DNA from: Planctomycetaceae bacterium
GTDB lineage: Bacteria > Planctomycetota > Phycisphaerae > Phycisphaerales > SM1A02
Direction: 5' to 3'
DNA length: 5,252 nucleotides
Assembly: GCA_027488415.1 (NCBI GenBank)
Contig: JAIYBS010000086.1
Span: forward strand, 1-5,252
In this document: positions 1 through 5,252 of the stretch, piece after piece
Layout: each line of letters begins with the position of its first letter
Numbering within the stretch: position 1 is the stretch's first letter
Translations under genes and position numbers: made by a program
Notes under the pieces: model-generated
What the model saw: the letters and a program-made list of their open reading frames with translations, nothing else
Databases searched by the model: none
What the model was told of the DNA's origin: nothing

Positions 1-827
1 CAGAGCGCGATGGCGACGCCGAGGAAGCTCGCGCTCGTCACCACGGGCACGAAGACGGCCGCCTGGAACGAGTTGCGGACGGCATGCCCCTCCATCTCGG
101 CGGCGAGCGCGCGGAACTCCGCGTCCGCGCCCTCCTCGCGAGAGAGGCTCTTGGTGGTTCGAACACCGCCGATCGCCTCGGTGAGGTAGGCGGTGATCCG
201 CGAGTTCGACCGCCGCACGAGGCGCGAGCTCCGCAGGATCCGCGCCTGGAAGACCACCGCGAGCGCGACCAGCAGCGGGAGGAGGAGGAGCATCCACAGC
301 GCGACCCGCCAGTCGAGCCAGAGCATGCATCCCGCGCTTCCGGCGACGATCGTCGTCGCCCAGAACGCGTCGAGGATCACCCACGGCGCGATGCCGCTCA
401 CCTTTCCGCAGTCGGCGGTGATGCGCGAGACGAGCCAGCCGGACGGCCGCCGGTCGAAGTAGCCGAAGTGCAGCTCCTGCAGCCGGTCGAACGCACGCTC
501 GCGCAGCCGGAACGCGAGCCCCGCGCTGATGCGGCCCGCGGCCCGGATGAAGAGCATGACGCCGAGCCCGAAGAGGAGCGCCATCGCGGCCCATCCGCCG
601 GCGATCCACCAGAACCGCTCGCTCATTCCGTGGGCGGTCGCCTCGTCGATCATGGCCGCGTTCACGAGCGGGCGCGCGCTCTCGATGACCGCGATCATCG
701 TGCCCGCGCCCACGAGCACCGCGACCGGCCGGCGGTCCTCGAGGACGGTGCGCAGGATCCCCGCCCAGAGCCTGGGCGAGACGCGCCCTCCCGCCGGGAG
801 GTCGAGGTCGTCGTGCACCTCGGTCAT
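1..827 (-). CDS. ABC exporter half-transporter, transmembrane domain (3' end cut by window)
   Basis: The first 275 residues of an ABC exporter subunit are visible; the ATPase domain lies beyond the left edge. Reading from the ATG at 827-825, a polar N-terminus (1-32) is followed by hydrophobic segments at about 36-56, 72-94, 146-168 and 172-193, with a further one starting near 257. This is the expected layout of a type IV (B-family) exporter membrane domain. The first intracellular loop has YFDRRPSGWLVSRITADC (123-140), the family coupling-loop pattern FDR-P-GWL-SR-T-D. The second has TEAIGGVRTTKSLSREE (216-232), also typical. The start codon overlaps the stop of the upstream exporter gene (ATGA), and GGGAG sits nine bases before the ATG inside that gene. 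It is inferred to be the catalytically competent partner of the 824-2686 product in a heterodimeric inner-membrane exporter. The substrate cannot be told; drugs or lipids are common in the family. Confidence 0.93.
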   Translation of the reverse strand, partial: MTEVHDDLDLPAGGRVSPRLWAGILRTVLEDRRPVAVLVGAGTMIAVIESARPLVNAAMIDEATAHGMSERFWWIAGGWAAMALLFGLGVMLFIRAAGRISAGLAFRLRERAFDRLQELHFGYFDRRPSGWLVSRITADCGKVSGIAPWVILDAFWATTIVAGSAGCMLWLDWRVALWMLLLLPLLVALAVVFQARILRSSRLVRRSNSRITAYLTEAIGGVRTTKSLSREEGADAEFRALAAEMEGHAVRNSFQAAVFVPVVTSASFLGVAIAL

Positions 828-2686
828 GGCGCGGCGCTCCCGCCGGCGGCGCGTTCCTCGTCCTCGAGCTCCGCCTGGATCGCCCAGAGCCTGCGGTAGA
901 GCCCGTCGCGGGACAGCAGCTCCGCGTGCGTCCCCTGGTCGGCGACGCGGCCGTGCTCGAGCACCACGATCCGGTCCGCCTCCGCGAGCGTCGAGAGTCG
1001 ATGCGCGATCACGAGCGTCGGAACCTTCCCGCGCCGCGCACGCATGGCCTCGAGGATCCGCCGCTCCGTGGTGCCGTCGACCGCGCTGAGCGAGTCATCG
1101 AGCACCAGCGCATCGGCGTCCCGCACCAGCGCGCGCGCGATCGCAAGCCGCTGCCGCTGCCCGCCGGAGAGCGTGATCCCGCGCTCGCCGACGACGGTGT
1201 CCCAGCCCTGCCGGAAGCGCCGGACGGCGTCGTGCACCGACGCGGACTCCGCCGCCTCGTCGAGCTCGGCGGGTGCTGCCTCGGGACGGACGATCGAGAC
1301 GTTCTCGCGGATCGACCGGGAGTACAGGAAGGGCGGCTGCAGCACGGACGCGATCCGCGAGCGAAGCCTGCCGCGCGCGATCGACCGGATGTCCTCGCCG
1401 CCCACAGTGATCCGTCCGGCGTCCGGGTCGCGGAAGCGGAGGAGGAGCGAGACCAGCGTCGACTTTCCCGCGCCGCTCGGGCCCATGAGCGCGACGGTCT
1501 CGCCCGCACCGACCTCGAGGTCCACGCCGTCGAGCACCTGCTGCCCGCCCGGGTAGGCGAACCGCACGCCCTCGAAGCGGATCGGGCCGCGGGGCAGGGG
1601 CGCGCGGTCGTGCCCGCGCGAGTCGTCGCCGGCGTCCTCCGCGGGCGACCCGAGGATCGCCTGCAGCCGCTCCACCGCGACCGCGGCCTTGCCGAGGTCG
1701 GCGAGCATCCGGCCGAGGTGCCGGATCGGCCAGATGTACATGTTGGTCGCGAACAGGAAGAAGAAGAACTCGCCCGCGCCGAGCGAGCCCGCCGCGACGC
1801 GGCCGAGGCCCGCGACGAGCACGAGCAGGAGCTGCGCGAGGCAGGTGACGTCGCTCAGCGCCCAGAAGCGCGCGAGGCCGTCGAAGAGGCGCACGTCCGC
1901 GTCGCGGTGCTCGGCGTTTCGCTCGCGGAACTCGCTTCGCTCGAAGTCCTGCCGCCCGAAGGCGCGGACCACGCGGATGCCCGCCACGTTCTCCTGCGCC
2001 TTCGCCGTCAGCCGGCCCTCGGCCTCGTCCTTCGTTCGGAACCGGTCGCTCACGGTGCGGAAGTAGAGCCCGGCGAACGCGATGACGGGGATGGCGAGCG
2101 CGGTGGAGGAGATCGCCATCCTCCAGTCGATCGCGAACATGAGCGGCACCGCGATCGCGAGCAGCAGGACCGACCTCCCCATCTCGGCGAGCTGGTTCGC
2201 GAGGATGTTCTGCACGGTGTCGACGTCGCTCGTGCAGCGCTGCAGGAGGTCGCCGCTCTCGTGCCGGTCGAAGAACGGGACCGGAAGCCGGACGAGACGT
2301 GCGTGCACCCGCTCGCGCAGGCGGCGGACGCTGCGCTGCGCCGCGACCGCCATCATGCGCCCGCGCGCCACCGTGAGCGCGCCGGAGAGGACCGCCGCCG
2401 CGGCGATCGCCGCCGCGGGGCGCCACGGCTCCTCGCGCACCGCATCCGCGCCGCCGAGCATCGAGAGCACCCCCCCGCCCACGACGCCGGCCGCGGCGCC
2501 CCCGGGCGCGAGCACGCCGTCGATCACCGCCTGCGGGACGAGCGGCACCACGTACTGGCACGCCGCCGCGACGCCCTGCAGCGCGATCGCCGCGCCGTAG
2601 AGCGGGCGGTCCGGGCCGAGGATGTGCCACAGTTCGCCGAGGCGGGCGAGCGCCCGGCGGGGCGTGGGGTCCTGCGCGGTGGTCAT
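824..2686 (-). CDS. ABC exporter half-transporter, degenerate-site subunit of a probable heterodimer
   Basis: A complete 620-residue exporter half: membrane domain (about 25-330), linker (about 345-368), ATPase domain (about 369-605). Hydrophobic segments lie near 30-52, 88-108, 168-186, 190-210, 280-300 and 305-325. The coupling loop reads FFDRHESGDLLQRCTSDVDT (138-157). ATPase motifs: A-loop Tyr378, Walker A GPSGAGKST (402-410), Q-loop Gln450, signature LSGGQ (506-510), Walker B ALVLD (526-530), D-loop SAVD (534-537), switch His562. The residue after the Walker B Asp is Asp531, where active exporters have the catalytic Glu. Asp there, followed by SLSAVD, is typical of the degenerate-site member of MdlA/BmrC/TM287-type heterodimers. 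The loop between the first two helices (about 58-88) is long and Gly/Ala-rich. The gene starts 28 bases after enolase and ends with TGA overlapping the next ATG, so co-transcription and translational coupling are likely. The ATG at 2686 is chosen because homology-like sequence begins soon after it; no Shine-Dalgarno lies at normal distance. The substrate is unknown. Confidence 0.96.
   Translation of the reverse strand: MTTAQDPTPRRALARLGELWHILGPDRPLYGAAIALQGVAAACQYVVPLVPQAVIDGVLAPGGAAAGVVGGGVLSMLGGADAVREEPWRPAAAIAAAAVLSGALTVARGRMMAVAAQRSVRRLRERVHARLVRLPVPFFDRHESGDLLQRCTSDVDTVQNILANQLAEMGRSVLLLAIAVPLMFAIDWRMAISSTALAIPVIAFAGLYFRTVSDRFRTKDEAEGRLTAKAQENVAGIRVVRAFGRQDFERSEFRERNAEHRDADVRLFDGLARFWALSDVTCLAQLLLVLVAGLGRVAAGSLGAGEFFFFLFATNMYIWPIRHLGRMLADLGKAAVAVERLQAILGSPAEDAGDDSRGHDRAPLPRGPIRFEGVRFAYPGGQQVLDGVDLEVGAGETVALMGPSGAGKSTLVSLLLRFRDPDAGRITVGGEDIRSIARGRLRSRIASVLQPPFLYSRSIRENVSIVRPEAAPAELDEAAESASVHDAVRRFRQGWDTVVGERGITLSGGQRQRLAIARALVRDADALVLDDSLSAVDGTTERRILEAMRARRGKVPTLVIAHRLSTLAEADRIVVLEHGRVADQGTHAELLSRDGLYRRLWAIQAELEDEERAAGGSAAP
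837..841 (-). promoter_or_regulatory. Shine-Dalgarno of the second exporter subunit
   Basis: GGGAG on the minus strand, nine bases before the ATG at 827, lies inside the last codons of the upstream exporter gene. Together with the ATGA stop/start overlap it points to translational coupling, which would help keep the two halves of the heterodimer in equal amounts. Confidence 0.6.
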
Positions 2687-2692
2687 CGGGAG

Positions 2693-2713
2693 CGGGGCGG
2701 GGCCCCGGCCTCT
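2693..2713 (-). promoter_or_regulatory. Possible leader hairpin between a distant Shine-Dalgarno and the exporter start
   Basis: The 28-base gap between enolase and the exporter holds AGAGG (2713-2709) directly after the enolase stop, 22 bases before the exporter ATG, which is too far for normal use. Between them, CGGGG (2707-2703) can pair with CCCCG (2697-2693) around a five-base loop. Folding that 15-base hairpin out would leave AGAGG seven bases from the ATG. Alternatively the stem simply lowers translation of the exporter relative to enolase. The pairing is visible in the sequence; the function is inferred. Confidence 0.35.
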
Positions 2714-2714
2714 G

Positions 2715-4007
2715 TCACGGGTTCGGGATGCCGTACTCCGCGCACTCGCCGAGGTCCTCGGCGATGCGCAGCAGCTGGTTGTACTTCGCGGTCCGGTCGG
2801 TTCGCGCCGGCGCGCCGGTCTTGATCTGCCCGCAGTTCGTGGCCACGGCGAGGTCGGCGATCGTCGTGTCCTCGGTCTCGCCGGAGCGGTGCGACAGGAT
2901 CGCGCGGTAGCCGTTGCGGGTCGCCATGTTCACCGCGTCGAAGGTCTCGGTGAGCGTGCCGATCTGGTTCACCTTCACGAGGATCGCGTTGCCGCATCGC
3001 TGCTCGATGCCCCTGCGGAGGAACGCGGGGTTGGTGACGAACAGGTCGTCGCCGACGAGCTGCACCTTCCCGCCGAGCGACTGCGTCAGCGACTTCCATC
3101 CCGCCCAGTCGTCCTCTGCGAGGCCGTCCTCGATGGACCGGATGGGCCACTTCTTGCACCAGCGCTCCCAGAGCGCGATCATGTCGTCGCTCGATGCCAC
3201 GCGCTTCGGGTCGCTCTTGAAGAAGCGGTAGCCCTTCTTCTTCACGGCCTTCGCCTCGTTCGCGAGCTCGCTGGTGGCCGGGTCGAGGCAGATCTGGACC
3301 TGCCGGCCCAGGTCGTAGCCGGCCTTCTTCACCGCCTCGGCGATCACCTCGCACGCGGCCTCGTTGCTCTCGAGGTTCGGCGCGAAGCCGCCCTCGTCGC
3401 CGACCGCGGTCGAGAGCCCCTTGTCGTGCAGCACCTTCCGAAGCGCGTGGTAGCACTCGACGCCTGCGCGCAGCGCCTCCTCGAAGCTGCCGAAGCCGGT
3501 CGGCTGGATCATGAACTCCTGGAAGTCGACGCTGTTGTCGGCGTGCTTGCCGCCGTTCAGGATGTTGAGCATCGGCGCCGGCAGGCGCCGGGCGCCCGCT
3601 CCGCCGAGGTACCGCCAGAGCGGCATGCGGCACGCCGCCGCGGCGGCGTGCGCGGTGGCCATGCTGATGCCGAGGATCGCGTTGGCACCCATCTTGGCCT
3701 TCGTCGCCGTGCCGTCGAAGTCGATCATCGAGTGGTCGAGCGCCGCCTGGTCGCGCGCGTCCATCCCGAGGACGAGCGGCGCGAGGCGCGTGTTCACGTT
3801 CGAGACGGCCTTCGACACGCCCTTGCCGAGCCACTGCTTCTTGTCGCCGTCGCGCAGCTCGACGGCCTCGTGCTCGCCGGTCGAGGCGCCGCTCGGGACC
3901 ATCGCGCGGCCGAAGGCGCCGCCCTCGAGCCCGACCTCGCACTCGAGGGTGGGGTTGCCGCGCGAATCGAGGACTTGCCGGGCCGTGACGGACGTGATCT
4001 CGAACAT
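2715..4007 (-). CDS. eno: Enolase (phosphopyruvate hydratase)
   Basis: Converts 2-phosphoglycerate to phosphoenolpyruvate in glycolysis and the reverse in gluconeogenesis; cytosolic, Mg-dependent. The protein has 430 residues, the normal bacterial length, and is colinear with the family throughout. N-terminal capping domain: LDSRGNPTLE (13-22) and the mobile loop PSGAST (38-43). Barrel: His155 in NGGKHADN, catalytic Glu205 in GDEGGFAPN, Mg ligands Asp242, Glu293 (SIEDGL) and Asp320 (LVGDDLF), catalytic base Lys345 (ILVKVNQIGTLTET), phosphate-binding SHRSGETED (372-380) and Lys396. All catalytic residues are present. Around the first metal ligand it reads LDPATSELANE, where most bacteria have a Phe-Tyr after the SE; this is a local variant that should not affect catalysis. 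The ATG at 4007 has a strong Shine-Dalgarno six bases upstream, so the start is secure. It lies between a 2-hydroxyacid dehydrogenase gene and an exporter gene rather than next to pyrG or other glycolytic genes. Confidence 0.99.
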   Translation of the reverse strand: MFEITSVTARQVLDSRGNPTLECEVGLEGGAFGRAMVPSGASTGEHEAVELRDGDKKQWLGKGVSKAVSNVNTRLAPLVLGMDARDQAALDHSMIDFDGTATKAKMGANAILGISMATAHAAAAACRMPLWRYLGGAGARRLPAPMLNILNGGKHADNSVDFQEFMIQPTGFGSFEEALRAGVECYHALRKVLHDKGLSTAVGDEGGFAPNLESNEAACEVIAEAVKKAGYDLGRQVQICLDPATSELANEAKAVKKKGYRFFKSDPKRVASSDDMIALWERWCKKWPIRSIEDGLAEDDWAGWKSLTQSLGGKVQLVGDDLFVTNPAFLRRGIEQRCGNAILVKVNQIGTLTETFDAVNMATRNGYRAILSHRSGETEDTTIADLAVATNCGQIKTGAPARTDRTAKYNQLLRIAEDLGECAEYGIPNP

Positions 4008-4013
4008 GCGATG

Positions 4014-4020
4014 CTCCTTT
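4014..4020 (-). promoter_or_regulatory. Shine-Dalgarno of enolase
   Basis: On the minus strand AAAGGAG lies six bases before the ATG of enolase. It is the strongest ribosome-binding site in the window, fixes the enolase start, and fits the high expression expected of a glycolytic enzyme. Confidence 0.9.
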
Positions 4021-4031
4021 GGAAGGGCACG

Positions 4032-4037
4032 ATGATA
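4032..4037 (-). promoter_or_regulatory. Weak candidate -10 box upstream of enolase
   Basis: TATCAT on the minus strand, in the 61-base gap before enolase, matches five of six positions of the sigma-70 -10 consensus and is AT-rich against its surroundings. No matching -35 hexamer stands at 16-18 bases. Enolase could have its own promoter here in addition to read-through from the dehydrogenase gene. Confidence 0.25.
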
Positions 4038-4064
4038 GGTGCCGCGCCAGCCCCCGGTGCCGCG
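4038..4064. repeat. 9-base direct repeat in the dehydrogenase-enolase gap
   Basis: ggtgccgcg occurs at 4038-4046 and again at 4056-4064, an 18-base period, directly upstream of the candidate -10 box of enolase. In sequence this GC-rich it may be chance, but placement and near-two-helical-turn spacing would suit a tandem regulator site. Confidence 0.3.
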
Positions 4065-4068
4065 TCCG

Positions 4069-4995
4069 TCAGGGCTTGATCGCGTCCCAGACGTCGCGCA
4101 CCACCCAGCTCATCGCCTCCATGGCGGCATCGGTCCGGCTCGCCAGGTGCGGCGCCAGGTGCGCGTTCGGCAGGCCGAGCAGGGGGTTCGTCGCGTCGAT
4201 CGGCTCGGGCTCGTGGACGTCGAGGATCGCGAGCATCCCGGGGTTCGAGCGGAGCGCCCGCGCGAGCGCCGCGTGGTCGACGACGAATCCGCGGCTCGTG
4301 TTCAGGAAGACGGCGTCCGGCTTCAGGCGCTCGATGAGCCACGCGCCGACGAAGCCGCGGTTCGACTCGCGCCCGTCGACGTGGACGGTGACGACGTCGC
4401 TCGTCGCGAAGAGCTCCTCGAGCCCGAAGGGCTTCGCTCCGTGGCGGAGGTCGTGGGGGACCTCGGCGAGGTCGTGGTACGCGACGTCGAAGCCGATCGC
4501 ACGCGCGACCTGCGCGACGCGCTTGCCGATCCGCCCGAGCCCGAGGATCCCGAGCCGGAGCTCGCTCATCTGCCGGTGCGCGACGACCTCCTGCCGGAGC
4601 TCGTCCCATCGGGCGCGATCGACCGGCGCCTCGAGGAAGACCCGCGGTCGCAGCGCGTCGCAGACGAGGCACGTGACGTACTCGACCACCGCCTGGGTGT
4701 TCGCGTCCGGCGTGTTGAAGACGCGCACGCCCCTGCGCGCGCAGGCGTCGACGTCGACGTTGTCGAGCCCCACGCCCGCGCGTCCCACCGCGCGGAGCGA
4801 CGGCAGGCGCGCGAGCAGCGCGTCGTCGACCTTCGTGTAGGTGCGAACCACGAGGCCGGTCGCCGCGGGCGCCGCGGCCTCGAACGCCTCCGATCCGGGT
4901 GCGCCAACCACCAGGTGCGCCCGGTCCGCGAGCCAGGCAGCCGCCCCGGGGGAGAGGTGCTCGGTCTGGATCACGGTCGGTCGGGAATCGGGCAC
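4069..4995 (-). CDS. D-isomer-specific 2-hydroxyacid dehydrogenase, 3-phosphoglycerate dehydrogenase-like, short form
   Basis: NAD-dependent oxidoreductase of the SerA/D-2-hydroxyacid dehydrogenase family; 308 residues from the GTG at 4995. Substrate-side motif GRAGVGLDNVDVDA (about 71-84), then NTPDANTQAVVE (about 94-105). Rossmann fold: LGILGLGRIGKRV (148-160) with the GxGxxG glycines, and Asp175 at the end of the second strand (YHD), favouring NAD over NADP. Catalytic triad as in SerA: Arg235 (NTSRG), Glu264 (HEPEP), His283 (APHLASRT). SerA-type enzymes usually have PHIGGST at the His, so the substrate is uncertain. It has no C-terminal ACT or ASB regulatory domain, so it is unlikely to show the classical serine feedback of E. 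coli SerA. Proximity to enolase fits a role at 3-phosphoglycerate (serine branch), but glyoxylate or hydroxypyruvate reduction is possible. Start: GTG 4995 gives (M)PDSRPTVIQTEHLSP, a family-like N-terminus. The frame stays open to an ATG at 5073 and a TTG at 5085, but that extension is Arg-rich, unlike the family, and has weaker third-position G/C. No candidate start has a Shine-Dalgarno. Confidence 0.9.
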   Translation of the reverse strand: MPDSRPTVIQTEHLSPGAAAWLADRAHLVVGAPGSEAFEAAAPAATGLVVRTYTKVDDALLARLPSLRAVGRAGVGLDNVDVDACARRGVRVFNTPDANTQAVVEYVTCLVCDALRPRVFLEAPVDRARWDELRQEVVAHRQMSELRLGILGLGRIGKRVAQVARAIGFDVAYHDLAEVPHDLRHGAKPFGLEELFATSDVVTVHVDGRESNRGFVGAWLIERLKPDAVFLNTSRGFVVDHAALARALRSNPGMLAILDVHEPEPIDATNPLLGLPNAHLAPHLASRTDAAMEAMSWVVRDVWDAIKP

Positions 4996-5154
4996 CCCCG
5001 CAGGGTACGGGAATCGTGCCCGGAAGCCCGAGAACCCGGAAAGTTCCCGAACCTTCCGCTTGCGCGGGCGCATAGGGTGAAGCAATCTTTCGTCGGGTTC
5101 CGCGCGGGGAGGGACCCGGGCGAGGATTCCGCCGACACACGCGAGACACGACCC
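4996..5154. promoter_or_regulatory. Divergent intergenic region between the dehydrogenase and the exported-protein gene
   Basis: These 159 bases must hold the promoters of both divergent genes if the dehydrogenase starts at the GTG at 4995. The stretch around 5077-5095 (gtgaagcaatctttcgtcg) is the least GC-rich part. I could not identify a convincing -35/-10 pair on either strand. An imperfect inverted repeat spans 5021-5058: CGGAAG (5021-5026) with CTTCCG (5053-5058), and inside it GAAC (5032-5035) with GTTC (5043-5046). The 9-mer cgggaatcg occurs at 4982-4990 and 5008-5016. If the dehydrogenase instead starts at 5073 or 5085, part of this region would be coding. Confidence 0.45.
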
Positions 5155-5252
5155 ATGCCGCGAGCACTCCGAAACGCCGTCATCGCCGCCGCGCTCGTCC
5201 CGGCAGCCCTCGCCGCCGCCGACGAGGTCGGCTACGTCGAGTTGGTCGCGCG
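5155..5252 (+). CDS. N-terminus of an exported protein (3' end cut by window)
   Basis: Only 32 codons are visible. From the ATG at 5155 the protein begins MPRALR, followed by an uncharged Ala/Leu/Val stretch to about residue 22 and then acidic DEVGYVELVA. This is a textbook Sec signal peptide: two Arg in the n-region, a hydrophobic core of about 16 residues, and Ala at the -1 and -3 positions of a likely cleavage site between Ala22 and Asp23. All codons after the first few end mostly in G or C, as in the neighbouring genes. There is no strong Shine-Dalgarno before the ATG, so an upstream in-frame start is not excluded. It is divergent from the dehydrogenase gene and probably has its own promoter in the shared intergenic region. 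The mature start (VGYVELV) loosely recalls the first strand of S49 signal-peptide-peptidase-like proteins, but that is far too little to assign a function. Confidence 0.7.
   Translation, partial: MPRALRNAVIAAALVPAALAAADEVGYVELVA

Noticed and set aside
84..899. A 271-codon plus-strand open frame near the left edge
   Set aside because: It is antisense to the truncated exporter subunit, whose membrane helices and coupling-loop motifs are clear. Its product is repetitive charged sequence.
1757..1771. A gaa-type triplet microrepeat (aggaagaagaagaac)
   Set aside because: It simply encodes the Phe-rich run FFFFLF at the start of the sixth membrane helix of the exporter.
926..2824. A 632-codon open frame on the plus strand, antisense to the exporter gene
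   Set aside because: Its product is low-complexity Arg/Glu/Ala/Asp sequence without any recognisable domain. It mirrors the exporter reading frame and is expected from extreme third-position G/C bias.
4008..4068. Intrinsic terminator between the dehydrogenase gene and enolase
   Set aside because: There is no stable hairpin followed by a U-run on the minus strand; read-through is more likely.
2622..4079. A 485-codon plus-strand open frame antisense to enolase, with fairly hydrophobic Val/Leu-rich content
   Set aside because: Enolase on the other strand is certain and complete. The antisense product is a codon-bias shadow with no domain and no ribosome-binding site.
5032..5052. GAAC and GTTC elements resembling parts of LexA boxes
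   Set aside because: The spacing (GAAC-N7-GTTC and GTTC-CC-GAAC) matches neither the Gram-positive CGAAC-N4-GTTCG form nor the alphaproteobacterial GTTC-N7-GTTC direct repeat, and neither flanking gene is an SOS gene.
4971..5183. A 70-codon minus-strand open frame across the divergent intergenic region
   Set aside because: It overlaps both the dehydrogenase start and the signal-peptide coding region in another frame, and has no recognisable features.

Overview
This is a very GC-rich bacterial window with dense, short-spaced genes. The strong third-position G/C bias leaves long open frames antisense to every real gene, and these were discarded. Four genes lie on the minus strand and a fifth starts on the plus strand at the right edge. 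No gene here fixes the taxon. The enolase and dehydrogenase sequence style and the base composition would suit a high-GC lineage such as Planctomycetota, Myxococcota or an actinobacterial relative, but that is only an impression.

Layout, read right to left in the direction of minus-strand transcription. A divergent intergenic region (about 4996-5154) separates a plus-strand gene for an exported protein (from 5155, cut by the window edge) from a minus-strand D-2-hydroxyacid dehydrogenase of the 3-phosphoglycerate dehydrogenase type (4069-4995). After 73 bases comes enolase (2715-4007), with an excellent Shine-Dalgarno. After another 28 bases comes an ABC exporter half-transporter (824-2686). 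Its stop codon overlaps, as ATGA, the start of a second half-transporter (827 down to 1) that runs off the left edge before its ATPase domain.

The two transporters form a translationally coupled pair. The complete subunit has Asp instead of Glu directly after the Walker B aspartate, while all its other ATPase motifs are intact. This is the hallmark of the degenerate-site subunit of heterodimeric ABC exporters (MdlA/MdlB, BmrC/BmrD, TM287/TM288 types). The truncated partner should therefore carry the catalytic Glu and probably an altered signature motif, which can be tested just outside the window.

Enolase (glycolysis) and the dehydrogenase (possibly the first step of serine synthesis from 3-phosphoglycerate) act on neighbouring metabolites in lower glycolysis. 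The exporter has no obvious metabolic link and may simply share the transcript. Most of the window is conventional. The most interesting details are the heterodimer signature, a possible hairpin that would bring a distant Shine-Dalgarno close to the exporter start, and the unclear start and upstream region of the dehydrogenase gene. I see no RNA genes, mobile elements, CRISPR arrays or convincing intrinsic terminators.
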